Shown one piece after another: positions 55,501 to 64,000 of a stretch of DNA of 64,000 bases (position 1 is the first letter of the stretch; each line of letters begins with the position of its first letter). The translations under genes and the position numbers were made by a program. Source of the DNA: Brasenia schreberi. Its lineage: Eukaryota > Streptophyta > Magnoliopsida > Nymphaeales > Cabombaceae. The notes beneath the pieces were generated by a model, which had not been told where the DNA came from, ran no database searches, and worked only from the letters and a program-made list of their open reading frames with translations. The stretch covers positions 20,083,001 through 20,147,000 of the forward strand of contig JAYKKT010000089.1 in the NCBI GenBank assembly GCA_036023115.1, written 5' to 3'.

Positions 55501-56288
55501 CAGCCATGGAGTATTTCTCCAAGTGGGTGGAAGCCATATCCCTAACCAACGTGATGGGGCAACATGTGGTGGCTTTCATCTGGAGGAATATCTTGGCTCG
55601 ATTTGGGGTTTCACGAGACCTTGTGTCTGATAATGGTACCCCATTCAAGAACGAGCGGATGGATAAGCTGTGCAACACGTATGGCATAACTCACCACTTC
55701 TCTTCGCCCTACTACCCTCAAGGCAACGGCCAAGCCGAAGCCACAAACAAGACTCTGATTAGTATAATTGAGAACACTTTAGAGAAGGGTAGGACGTGGC
55801 ACGAGAAGCTGGATGAAGCCTTATGGGCTTATAGGACTTCCATCCGGACTCCCACAAATGTCACACCATTCGAATTGGTCTATGGCACAAATGCCATTCT
55901 TCCCATTCATACTCAATTGCATTCATTCCATACATCCATTGCACTCGACCTCCCCCTAGAGACGCTTCAGCATGCTAGGATGACCGAACTAGATTTGCTA
56001 GATGAGAGGCGACTCCTTGCCATGGGTCATGCTCGTGCATACCGGCAAAGGATAGCCCGACATTATAGCAAACACATGAGACCTCGCCACTTTGAAGTGG
56101 GAGATCTGGTCTTAAAAACCATCCATCACCGTGGCCGACACCCCCTGGAAAAGTGGTGCCCCAACTGGGATGGACCCTATGTTGTACGAGCAACCACCAC
56201 GAACAATTCGTATTGGTTGATCGATGTAGAAGGTAGGAATTTAGCAGATCCTATCAATATTCAATACTTAAAGAAGTATCATGTGTAG
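52516..56288 (+). pseudogene. Element D pol: RT, RNase H, aRNase H, integrase, interrupted
   Basis: Reads from ATG 52516 (MTEDPFSKN), directly after a TTTTCCCTTTGTAG acceptor-like tract, in a different frame from gag-protease. RT with YVDDLL (about 53644), both RNase H domains, integrase zinc finger (55226-55370), DD35E core, C-terminal WDGPYVV. Stops: TGA near 53837 (CGA elsewhere), TAG 54001-54003 (CAG), TAA near 55010, TAG near 55042 (Trp). A 1-bp deletion near 55167 shifts the frame. The integrase half (55221-56288) is again open. Confidence 0.92.
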
Positions 56289-57445
56289 GATTTGGAATAA
56301 ATTCCAATTTTTGAAAATTTTAGGGATAGCTGCCCTGAGACATGTGAATAAGGTACAAAGGCAAAGTCGTGTGACCCTGAGTGAGAGAATTCGCACTTGT
56401 GAAAGAGTGGAGTCTTCAAAATCGTGGTTACATTTCAAAACCCTTCTTCTTACAAAGAAAGGCCTAGTTCAATATAGCAAGATACTTGCAAGTAGTACGC
56501 GCTATTTCTAAATAGGCTGATCTAGAATGGATCGAGTGTAGGCTTGGGATAAGTCCTCCCCTCTTCTCTTCTCCTTCCAAAAGGAAAACAAAAGCCCAAA
56601 CAAAGGGAATTTCCCATTCAAAGTCTCTTTCCAAAAGAAAGAAACCAGAATTCAAAAGAAAAATCGATTCTCTTGTGAAAAAGAGGGATTAAAGAAAAAA
56701 TACTCCCAAAGGGAGACCCTCTATAAAAAAAAAAAGGAAAAAGAGGCCAAAAAGCTCAAAAAGAGCAGTTTTCCGCCTTCTATGCCTTAAACCACGGGAC
56801 ACTTCAGAAGGGATCGTGGTATCTCTTTCCCATCCCTGGCTTATCCCAAGCTAAAGCATGGTTCATTTCGAAGAGTCCTAAAGTAAAAATAGGATTTACT
56901 TACTTGAATTTCATCTTGTTTGAGAATTCGACGTTTCGAGTAAGGCATAGGAATTTGAAATATAGCTGGTTTTCTTATAAAACCTCCGCTAGATAAGCAA
57001 GTGTTAAGACTCAAACAAGGGCAAGCACGGAGAGCTCGAGATCCTTAGGATCGAGACTCAAGACAGTTGTCCCTTTTGTAAATATTTTTGTAAATAAGTT
57101 TTGAAAGTCGAACATCGAACAGCATAGGGTTTTGCTCACTTGGAGCAGTAGGCCTTGTAAGTCTCTAGAGTTCGACCACATCTGGTCTCTAGGAGGTCGC
57201 CACTCTTGGCACCACACCCATGTCATGCATCGGCATTCCACGCATGGTACTTGCATAAACATGATCCCATTTAGGACCAGAGTCCATAGTACAATCCCTT
57301 TGGCGTGATATCTCCTCCTACCGGAGTTTGTAAATTGAGATTTTGCTAAAAATGGGGACGATCCCATATTCTTCGTGGCTAGATCTAGGGAGACATTGAA
57401 AGGGGTGTTTGTCATCTTTGCCCTTATCCAAAACGATTTGGACAA
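56289..57445 (+). other. 3' untranslated region of element D
   Basis: About 1.16 kb, equivalent to C 24055-25193. No envelope-like frame. A second polypurine run (56725-56746, A-rich ending GGAAAAAGAGG) lies about 700 bp before the LTR. Confidence 0.7.
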
Positions 57446-57462
57446 GGCCAAAGAGGGGCATC
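57446..57462 (+). other. Polypurine tract of element D
   Basis: GGCCAAAGAGGGGCATC, immediately before the 3' LTR. Confidence 0.85.
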
Positions 57463-57698
57463 TATAAACACCCCGAAATCCCACGAATTTCTCAAAACCA
57501 TCTGGTTTTGTAAAAGCAGCCCCAAAGGGCCATTTTGAGTCTGGAAACCCAGGAGCCTTCCAGACAACCCGGTATATATGTTTTAAACTTTATATTTCAA
57601 AAATATGTGATATGGTTTTTGAAAACCTTTTAAACATGTTTTGAAACCCCGAAGCAGCTTGGCCTCATCCAGACAGAACTAGGAAAGCTAAGGAGAGA
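57463..57698 (+). mobile_element. 3' LTR of D, first 236 bp
   Basis: Starts TATAAACACCCC (the TG end is mutated to TA) and matches the 5' LTR of D from 45916 to about 46150, then stops where E begins. Bases 57694-57698 (agaga) are the expected duplication of E. Confidence 0.88.
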
Positions 57699-57797
57699 TG
57701 TAGACGCGCGAAAATCCCCACGCCTCTTCGCCTTTTATGGGCTTGGAGTGGATCCTCTCGTGCGTCTAAGGCCTATTTATATAAACAGGGCGTGCCA

Positions 57798-57817
57798 GCT
57801 AGCTTACCTAAGCTAGC
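57798..57817 (-). other. U5 hairpin beside a PBS-like motif, E 3' LTR
   Basis: GCTAGCTTA / TAAGCTAGC with TGGCACGCCC adjacent on the minus strand. Confidence 0.75.
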
Positions 57818-57880
57818 GAAGATATATTTTAAACTGACTTCTAATCGTGGCGACTGTGAGGAAGTGAGCTCTTGTCGTCG

Positions 57881-57916
57881 CAGACCATCTTGCACCGATG
57901 CGCAAGGGTCAGTCTG
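57881..57916 (-). ncRNA. Conserved two-tier stem-loop, E 3' LTR
   Basis: CAGAC/GTCTG and CTTGC/GCAAG stems, one change in the internal loop (CCATC for CCTTC). Confidence 0.6.
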
Positions 57917-58299
57917 TACGCTTTGCAAAAATCGAGTTTTTGGGATAAAAAGCCTACGAAGCGATTTGAGGTGTCTAATTCGGGTCTTTTAGATGCGATT
58001 GCAGATTTTAGATCACGTGGATTTGCACGTGCCTAAGTCTTTCCTTTTATCCCTTTATGGGCCACCTAGTTTGTGTGTTATGAACACTCCACTACATGGG
58101 CGAATTCGAGCGGGGCTTGCTTTGATGCAATATGCGTCCTACCTCGTGGTATGGCGTAGATGCAATGCAAACTCACGCTACTCCAAAGGGAAAACCCGAA
58201 TGTAAAGACAATGCTGAAGGGAAATAACCGAAGGGAAATGACTTTTAATGTAAATGCCGAAGGGAGATATGTATATAGAGTATGTATATGGGCCCTTAC

Positions 58300-58790
58300 T
58301 CGGGTCTTGAAAATAAGAGCGAAGGCTCAATGTGGGTGCGTGCTTGAATTGAAAGACTTACACACACGGCATGAAATTAAAACCCAAATATAACTTGCAA
58401 TAGGGCCTTGACTAAGGTCTTGGGAATAAGAGCGAAAGCTCAATGTGTGTGAGTACTTGAATTGAAGTACTACGCACACAACATGAAATTAAACCCAAAT
58501 AGTATAACATGGCCCTTACTTGGGTCTTTCAAATAAGAGCGAAGGCTCAATGTGTGTGAGTGCTTGAATTGAAAGACTTACACACACGACATGAAATGAA
58601 AACCCAAATAGTATAGCTCGGCCCTTACTTGGGTCTTTCAAATAAGAGCGAAGGCTCAATGTGTGTGAGTGCTTGAATTGAAAGACTTACACACACGACA
58701 TGAAATTAAACCCAAATAGTATAACACAGCCCTTACTTGGGCTTTCAAATAAGAGCGAAGGCTCAATGTGTGTGAGTGCTTGAATTGAAA
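58300..58790 (-). repeat. 110-bp tandem repeat array, E, about 5 units
   Basis: AAGAGCGAAGGCTCAATGTG units near 58317, 58430, 58540, 58648 and 58752. Confidence 0.85.
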
Positions 58791-60642
58791 GACAACACAC
58801 CCAACTTAAGCAAAACCCTACAAAAAATAAAGTATATGTATATATTTATGTATTAGGGGCTGATTAGGCCCGTGTGTGTTCAAAATCGTGCACAACTAAG
58901 AGAGTGCACGTGTGTGGGTGTGCCAAGCCACGTTATTACAAGCGAGGGGAGACTATGCTCCGTTATTACAACCCCGTATCGAATTGAATCTCAAGCAAGT
59001 ATACAACTAAAGACCGAGTTAGGCACTTACTAATAGCTGGTCCGAAGATGCCTTGCTTGAGCGTGGGCTTGGCCTTCGCCTTGGGCTGCAAAAGGGAGCT
59101 CCGCGAGGTTGAACGGCAAGGGGAGGTGCTGGCCGGATGTCCTTGATGCGCGGGAAGAGCGCCTTGAAGATTAAGGAGGGGCTGTCTTTGGTGTGTTGGG
59201 TTAAAGGGCCTAAGTAGGGTCACTAAGGGAGTATGGCACTAAGGGAAAGCTTAAGGGAAGATCTAATGGGGCACCTAAGGTTGGCAGGTTGCTAGGGTGG
59301 CCGAATGAAATGAAAGTCGGTTGGAGTGGCCGACTAGGAGGACTTGATGGTGGCGGGTTACTAGGGTGGCTAGGAGTGGTGTAAGGGAGGGGAACTAGCT
59401 AGGAGATGGGGCTAGGTGGTAGTGGGTGTAGTAGGTGTATTGGGGTGATATGGGCAGGTCTTAGGGAGTCGGATAGGGTGGCCGAATGGAGCTAAGATGT
59501 CTAGGTGGTGGTGGGTAGTTAGGGTGATTATGGGCCTGGCCGAGGGGGAATGGTGGCAGCAAGTGGAATGGTTGGTTTTAGGGTGATATGGTAGTGGATT
59601 AGGTGGCTGAGAGTGGAGAGGGAGTGAAGAAGGAGTAAGGTGGAGTGTAGGGTACTAACCGGATGGTGGAAGGCGGCAGGTGGTTGAGGAGCAGCCCGAT
59701 GTGGGGGCTTGGCTGGTTCGGTCGGGTGAAGAGGATGGCGAGGGGGACTTCGGCTAGAATGGTGGTGGCGGTGGTGGTGCTCGGCTGGGAGGTAGTGGCG
59801 CAGGTGGTGGCTGACTGTGGGGCAGGTAGAGCAGGAGGGGAATCGGCTGAGCTGGAAAGGGGAGGACCCGGCTGGTGGAAGAGGGCTTCTCGATGAGAAA
59901 ACCCGCCCCCAAGGGGGGGGGTTTATATAGGGCTGGGCTAGGTCGGTTAGGGCTGGTTTTGGGGTAGTGGTTAGGTGGTTTAGGTAGGGTGGTGTGGTGA
60001 TAAGGTGGGTTGGAAAGGGTAGGGCCAGATATTTTAAATACAAGTGGTTTGGGTAGGTTGTGGGCTAGGGGTGGTTTAGAGGTTTAGGGTTTAGCTAGGT
60101 GGGTTGGTTCTAGGGTGAGGTTTAATGAGGTAGGTTAGGTGATTAGGCTAGGTTTAGGCTAGGTTTAGGGAAATTAACCTAGGATTAGGGAAGTGGGTTA
60201 GGTGATTAGGTTGGGATTAGGCCGGGATTAGGGAAGTAGGTTAGGTGATTAGGTTCAGATTAGGGCCGGATTAGGGTAGAAGGCTAGGATTAGGTGTTTT
60301 TGGTTAGGTTTAGGTGAAGGAGCTCCCTTTGCATGGCCCACAGACCTTAACCACATCATGTTGGTGCAGCCCTAGGTTAGGTTTTGGCTAATTACAAGCT
60401 TAAACCCACTTAATTAGGCTAACCCACATGATTAACCCCAAACTTGACACACAAGTCAAGCTTAATTACAACACACACTTGATCTTATCCTCCCCCACTC
60501 TCTCTCATGCCCATAATCCCACGTGAAATTCAAGTGGGCCCCACCTCTTTTTATGAGAAGGTGATGTGGGCCACGGATATGGATATTGGATTGGATCTCT
60601 GAATCCAAATCCAAATCCAAGTCCATACATGGGTTTGGATTG

Positions 60643-60669
60643 GGATCTGGATATATGTGGTCCAGATCC
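60643..60669. repeat. U3 palindrome, E
   Basis: GGATCTGGA (60643-60651) and TCCAGATCC (60661-60669), nine perfect pairs. Confidence 0.8.
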
Positions 60670-61154
60670 GATCCAAACTGAACTCTGACTCCTTCGAGCT
60701 GTGTTCGAAACGAACGGTTTGTGTGGGGCCTAACAGCATTAGTACTCCGTCTTCGTTGGGTCTTCGCCAACATGATCGTCCGCCTCTATTTTCTCCTTCT
60801 GGAGATGACTTCAAGTGATGTTTTGATGATAACAGGGTCTTGGACGTTCGAGATCCTGGGGGTGTGGATTTGATACGAGAGTTGTTGTTCCGGGCTCGAC
60901 ATGTGCTCCAGTTCCGAGCTCTCATTAGCTCTCCTGGTCCTGTCTGGATTAGGCCAAGCTACTTCAGGGTTCCAAAACATGTTTTAAAAGGTTTTCAAAA
61001 CTCATATCACATGTTTTTGAAATATAAGGTTTAAAACATATATACAGGGTTGTCTGGAAGGCTCCTGGGTTTCTAGACTCAAAATTGCCCTTTGGGGCTG
61101 CTTTTACAAAACCAGATGGATTTGAGAAATTCGTGGGATTTCGGGGTGTTTACA

Positions 61155-61171
61155 GATGCCCCTCTTTGGCC
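61155..61171 (-). other. Polypurine tract of element E
   Basis: GGCCAAAGAGGGGCATC on the minus strand, directly before the LTR. Confidence 0.85.
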
Positions 61172-62322
61172 TTGTCCAAATCAATTTGGATAAGGGCAAA
61201 GATGACAAACACCCCTTTCAATGTCTCCCTAGATCTATCCATGAAGAATATGGGATCGCCCCAATCTTTTAACAAAATCTCAATTTAAAACTCTGGTAGG
61301 ATGAGATATCATGCCAAAGGGTATGCTATGGAATCTGGTCCTAAAAATGGGATCATGTTTATGTAAGTGCCATGCGTGGAATGCAGATGACATGGGTGTG
61401 GTGCCAAGAGTGGCGACCTCCCAGAGACCAGATCTGGTCGAACTCTAGAGACATATAAGGCCTACTGCTCCAAGTGAGCAAAATCCTATGTTGTTCGATG
61501 TTCGATTTTCAAAACTTATTTACAAAAGTTATTTACAAAAGGGACAACTGTCTTGAGCCTCGATCCTAAGGATCTCGAGCTCTTCGTGCTTTCCCTTGTT
61601 TGAGTCTTAACACTCGCTTATCTAGCGGAGGTTTTATAAGAAAACAAGTTGTATTTCAAATTCCTACGCCTTACTCGAAACGTCGAATTCTCAAACAAGA
61701 TGAAATTCAAGTAAATCCTATTTTTACTTTAGGATTCCACGAAATGAACCATGCTTTAGCTTGGGATAAGCCAGGAATGGGAAAGAGATACCACGGTCCC
61801 TTCTGAAGCGTCCCATGGTTTGAGGCACAGAAGGTGGAAAACTGCTCTTTTTTGAGCTTTTTGGCCTCTTTTTCCTTTTTTTCATCGAGGGTCTCCCTTT
61901 GGGAGTATTTTTTCTTTAATCCCTCTTTTTCACAAGCGAATTGATTTTCTTTTGAATCCTGGTTTCTTTCTTTTGGAAAGATACTTTGAATGGGAAATTC
62001 CCTTTTGTTTTGGGCCTTTATTTTCCTTTTGGAAATAGAAGAGAAGAGGGGAGGACTTATCCCAAGCCTACACTCGATCCATTCCAGATCAGCCTATTTA
62101 GAAATAGCACGTACTACTTGCAAGTATCTTACTATGTTGAACAAGGCCTTTCTTTGTAAGAAGGAGGGTTTTGAAATGTAACCATGATTTTGAAGACTCC
62201 ACTCTTTCACAAGTGCGAATTCTCTCACTTAGGGTCACACGGTTTTGCCTTTGCACCTTATTCTCATGTCTCAGAGCAGCTATCCCTAAAATTTTTCGAA
62301 AAACTTTAATTTAATCCAAATC
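61172..62322 (-). other. 3' untranslated region of element E
   Basis: Equivalent to the regions in C and D; no coding frame. A second purine run is at about 61882-61865. Confidence 0.7.
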
Positions 62323-64000
62323 CTACACATGATACTTCTTTAAGTATTGAATATTGATAGGATCTGCTAAATTCCTACCTTCTACATCGATCAACCAATA
62401 CGAATTGTTCGTAGTGGTTGCTCGTACAACATAGGGTCCATCCCAGTTGGGGCGCCACTTTCCTAGGGAGTGTGGGCCACGATGATGGATGGTTTTTAAG
62501 ACCAGATCCCCCACTTCAAAGTGGCGAGGTCTCATGTGTTTGCTATAATGTTGGGCCATCCTTTGCCAGTATGCACGAGCATGATCCATGGCAAGGAGTC
62601 GCCTCTCATCTAGCAAATCTAGTTCGACCATCCTAGCATGCTGAAGCGTCTCTAAGGGGAGGTCAAGTGCTATGGATGTATGGAATGAATGCAGTTGGGT
62701 ATGGATGGGAAGAATGGCGTTTGTGCCATAGACCAATTCGAATGGTGTGGCATTCGTGAGAGTCCGGATGGAAGTCCTATAAGCCCATAAGGCTTCATCC
62801 AGCTTCTCGTGCCACGTCCTACCCTTCTCTAAGGTTTTCTCAATTTTGCTAATGAGAGTCTTGTTTGTGGCTTCGGCTTGGCCGTTGCCTTGAGGGTAGT
62901 AGGGCGAAGAGAAGTGGTGAGTTATGCCATACGTGTTGCACAACTTAACCATCCGCTCGTTCTTGAATGGTGTACCATTATCAGACACAAGGTCTCGTGA
63001 AACCCCAAATCGAGCCAAGATATTCCTCCGGATGAAAGCCACCACATGTTGCCCCATCACGTTGGTTAGGGAAATGGCTTCCACCCACTTGGAGAAATAC
63101 TCCGTGGCTGCTAAAATAAATCGATGCCCAATCGAGGCCTTTGGAAATATTGGGCCTACGATGTCAAACGCCCACATGGTAAATGGCCAGGGGCTGACCA
63201 CGGAATGCAATGCAGATGAAGGGATATGAATGGCGTGCCCATGCACTTGACATGGATGACACTTCCTAACGCGATCGTGGCAATCCTTCTTCAGGGTGGA
63301 CCAAAAATAGCCCCCTCTAAGTATTTTCATTGCCATCATGTTGGCATTAACATGACCTCCACATTCTCCATCGTCGAATTCATGCATCACCATCTTAGCC
63401 TCCTCTAGGTCGATACACCTAAGCAGAATGCCAGTAAAACACTTTTTGTATAAAACCCCACCCAGAATGGTGTACCGGGTCGAAATCTTACAAATGAATG
63501 CCTTATCTTTGGATGTGGCAACCTCGACGAATCCCCCATTTTCTAAAAACTGTTTGATGTCATAAAACCATGGTTTTTCAATAGACTCTGGGTTATTTTG
63601 GCAAATATCCAAGTCGTGTGTGGATGGGTGGGGCGCATGCCATATTTCCAAAGATCTGGTCCTTGATATGGGATCGACCTTCAGGGCTGAACCCAAGGAG
63701 GAGAGGGCATCGGCAATGCCATTGTCCTCTCTTCCTACGTGTATGAGTTTACATGATTGGAAGGACTGGACCAATCGAGTGGCCAACTCGTGATATGGAA
63801 GTCGTTTCTCATTACGTACTTGCCAAATTTTTAAAACCTGGTTTATGACAAGGAGCGAATCTCCAAAGACCTCGATGCATGATGCCACTAGAGTTTTCGA
63901 AATCCTTAAGCCTTGTATGAGTGCTTCATACTCAGCTATGTTGTTGGAACATTCGAAATCTAAGCGGACTGCTATGAGAATCTCGCCCTTTTCAGGGGAG
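62323..64000 (-). CDS. Element E pol, C-terminal part (aRNase H and integrase), open to window edge
   Basis: Open from the window edge to the stop at 62323. At the edge the reading is inside the archaeal-type RNase H (SPEKGEI, then FECSNNIAEYEA), with FGDSLL and IADALSSLGS following. Integrase: zinc finger HEFDDGECGGH with CHPCQ (the first ligand His of the family motif is replaced by Asp, which may weaken zinc binding), core FDIVGPIFP, VSDNGTPF and GQAEATNK (DD35E), C-terminal WDGPYVV and LKKYHV. Ends as in C and D. The start is outside the window. Confidence 0.9.
   Translation of the reverse strand, partial: SPEKGEILIAVRLDFECSNNIAEYEALIQGLRISKTLVASCIEVFGDSLLVINQVLKIWQVRNEKRLPYHELATRLVQSFQSCKLIHVGREDNGIADALSSLGSALKVDPISRTRSLEIWHAPHPSTHDLDICQNNPESIEKPWFYDIKQFLENGGFVEVATSKDKAFICKISTRYTILGGVLYKKCFTGILLRCIDLEEAKMVMHEFDDGECGGHVNANMMAMKILRGGYFWSTLKKDCHDRVRKCHPCQVHGHAIHIPSSALHSVVSPWPFTMWAFDIVGPIFPKASIGHRFILAATEYFSKWVEAISLTNVMGQHVVAFIRRNILARFGVSRDLVSDNGTPFKNERMVKLCNTYGITHHFSSPYYPQGNGQAEATNKTLISKIEKTLEKGRTWHEKLDEALWAYRTSIRTLTNATPFELVYGTNAILPIHTQLHSFHTSIALDLPLETLQHARMVELDLLDERRLLAMDHARAYWQRMAQHYSKHMRPRHFEVGDLVLKTIHHRGPHSLGKWRPNWDGPYVVRATTTNNSYWLIDVEGRNLADPINIQYLKKYHV

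Larger units (their letters stand above)
45916..57698 (+). mobile_element. Element D, family A, nearly complete, 3' LTR cut by E
   Basis: Plus orientation: 5' LTR 45916-49477, PBS 49483-49500, gag-protease 49620-52490, pol 52516-56288, 3' untranslated region, polypurine tract 57446-57462, and the first 236 bp of the 3' LTR (57463-57698), where E is inserted. It lies in the 5' LTR of H; taaat (45911-45915) is the expected duplication. Many nonsense codons and at least one frameshift make it defective. The few LTR bases that can be compared differ little, so it is older than C but not ancient. Confidence 0.92.
57699..61154 (-). mobile_element. 3' LTR of element E, 3.46 kb
   Basis: TGTAGACGCG at 57699 to GGGGTGTTTACA ending 61154. 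Hairpin 57798-57817, stem-loop 57881-57916, 110-bp array 58300-58790, GTAAGT 59030-59025, TATA box 59929-59922, telomere-like tract 59930-60310, palindrome 60643-60669. It is more like D than C in the TATA box and leader. Confidence 0.93.
57699..64000 (-). mobile_element. Element E, family A, 3' half in window
   Basis: Minus-oriented: pol enters from the window edge (64000-62323), then the 3' untranslated region, polypurine tract (61171-61155) and complete 3' LTR (61154-57699). Inserted in the 3' LTR of D, so it is younger than D. The visible pol part has no stop, unlike D and B. The 5' half is outside the window. Confidence 0.93.

Noticed and set aside
56289..57445. Envelope-like third gene downstream of integrase
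   Set aside because: No open frame of useful length in C, D or E; the region is A/T-run-rich untranslated sequence.
58300..58790. CRISPR-like or satellite array
   Set aside because: The repeats are about 110 bp with no unique spacers, occur inside LTRs only, and the genome is plant.

Overview
The window is a block of nested plant LTR retrotransposons, from a land plant, very probably a seed plant with a repeat-rich genome. I see no intact host gene. The kingdom call rests on the Ty3/gypsy Tat-type pol (a degenerate retroelement RNase H followed by a second, archaeal-type RNase H, no chromodomain), the very long LTRs (about 2-3.8 kb), and fragments of two plant housekeeping genes (ABCF3-like and MTV1-like) inside one LTR. 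The species cannot be named from this sequence.

Outermost to innermost. Element B (+ strand, oldest) supplies a decayed 5' LTR (9841-11558), a primer-binding site (11563-11580), leader/gag debris (11559-11968, 15218-15563, 17616-18780) and pol (18783-20759, resuming at 35286-36327). B is broken by two solo LTRs, L1 (11969-15217, TSD gctgc) and L2 (15564-17615, TSD acacc); by full-length element C (20760-35285, minus strand, TSD gtctt, LTRs almost identical, 1228-aa RT-to-integrase frame open); and by the LTR of element G (from 36328). G is broken by H (minus, from 37513). H is broken by solo LTR I (37803-41600, TSD gtatg) and by D (+, from 45916). D's 3' LTR is broken by E (minus, 57699 to beyond the window). 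On the left, an LTR end M (9697-9840) lies against B's LTR; element A (minus, 442-9696) sits in M; LTR Z (1-441) sits in A's integrase region. B>G>H>D>E is a five-level nest.

A, C, D, E and H are one family: LTRs of about 3.3-3.6 kb starting TGTAAACACC and ending GTCTACA, PBS TGGCACGCCCGGTGGGAC, polypurine tract GGCCAAAGAGGGGCATC, then gag, an aspartic protease with a DGG active site, a G-patch-like segment, a lysine-rich linker, RT, two RNase H domains and integrase. G and Z share a second LTR type, L1 and L2 a third; I, M and B are further diverged types.

The most interesting signal is a compact structured module near the 3' end of the LTR, shared by all these LTR types although the rest of the LTRs hardly align. 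It consists of a 9-bp hairpin next to a partial copy of the PBS, and a two-tier stem-loop whose outer and inner stems change by paired substitutions while the loop and internal loop stay fixed. A second conserved palindrome lies in U3. Second in interest is solo LTR I, whose U3 carries stitched fragments of two host genes.
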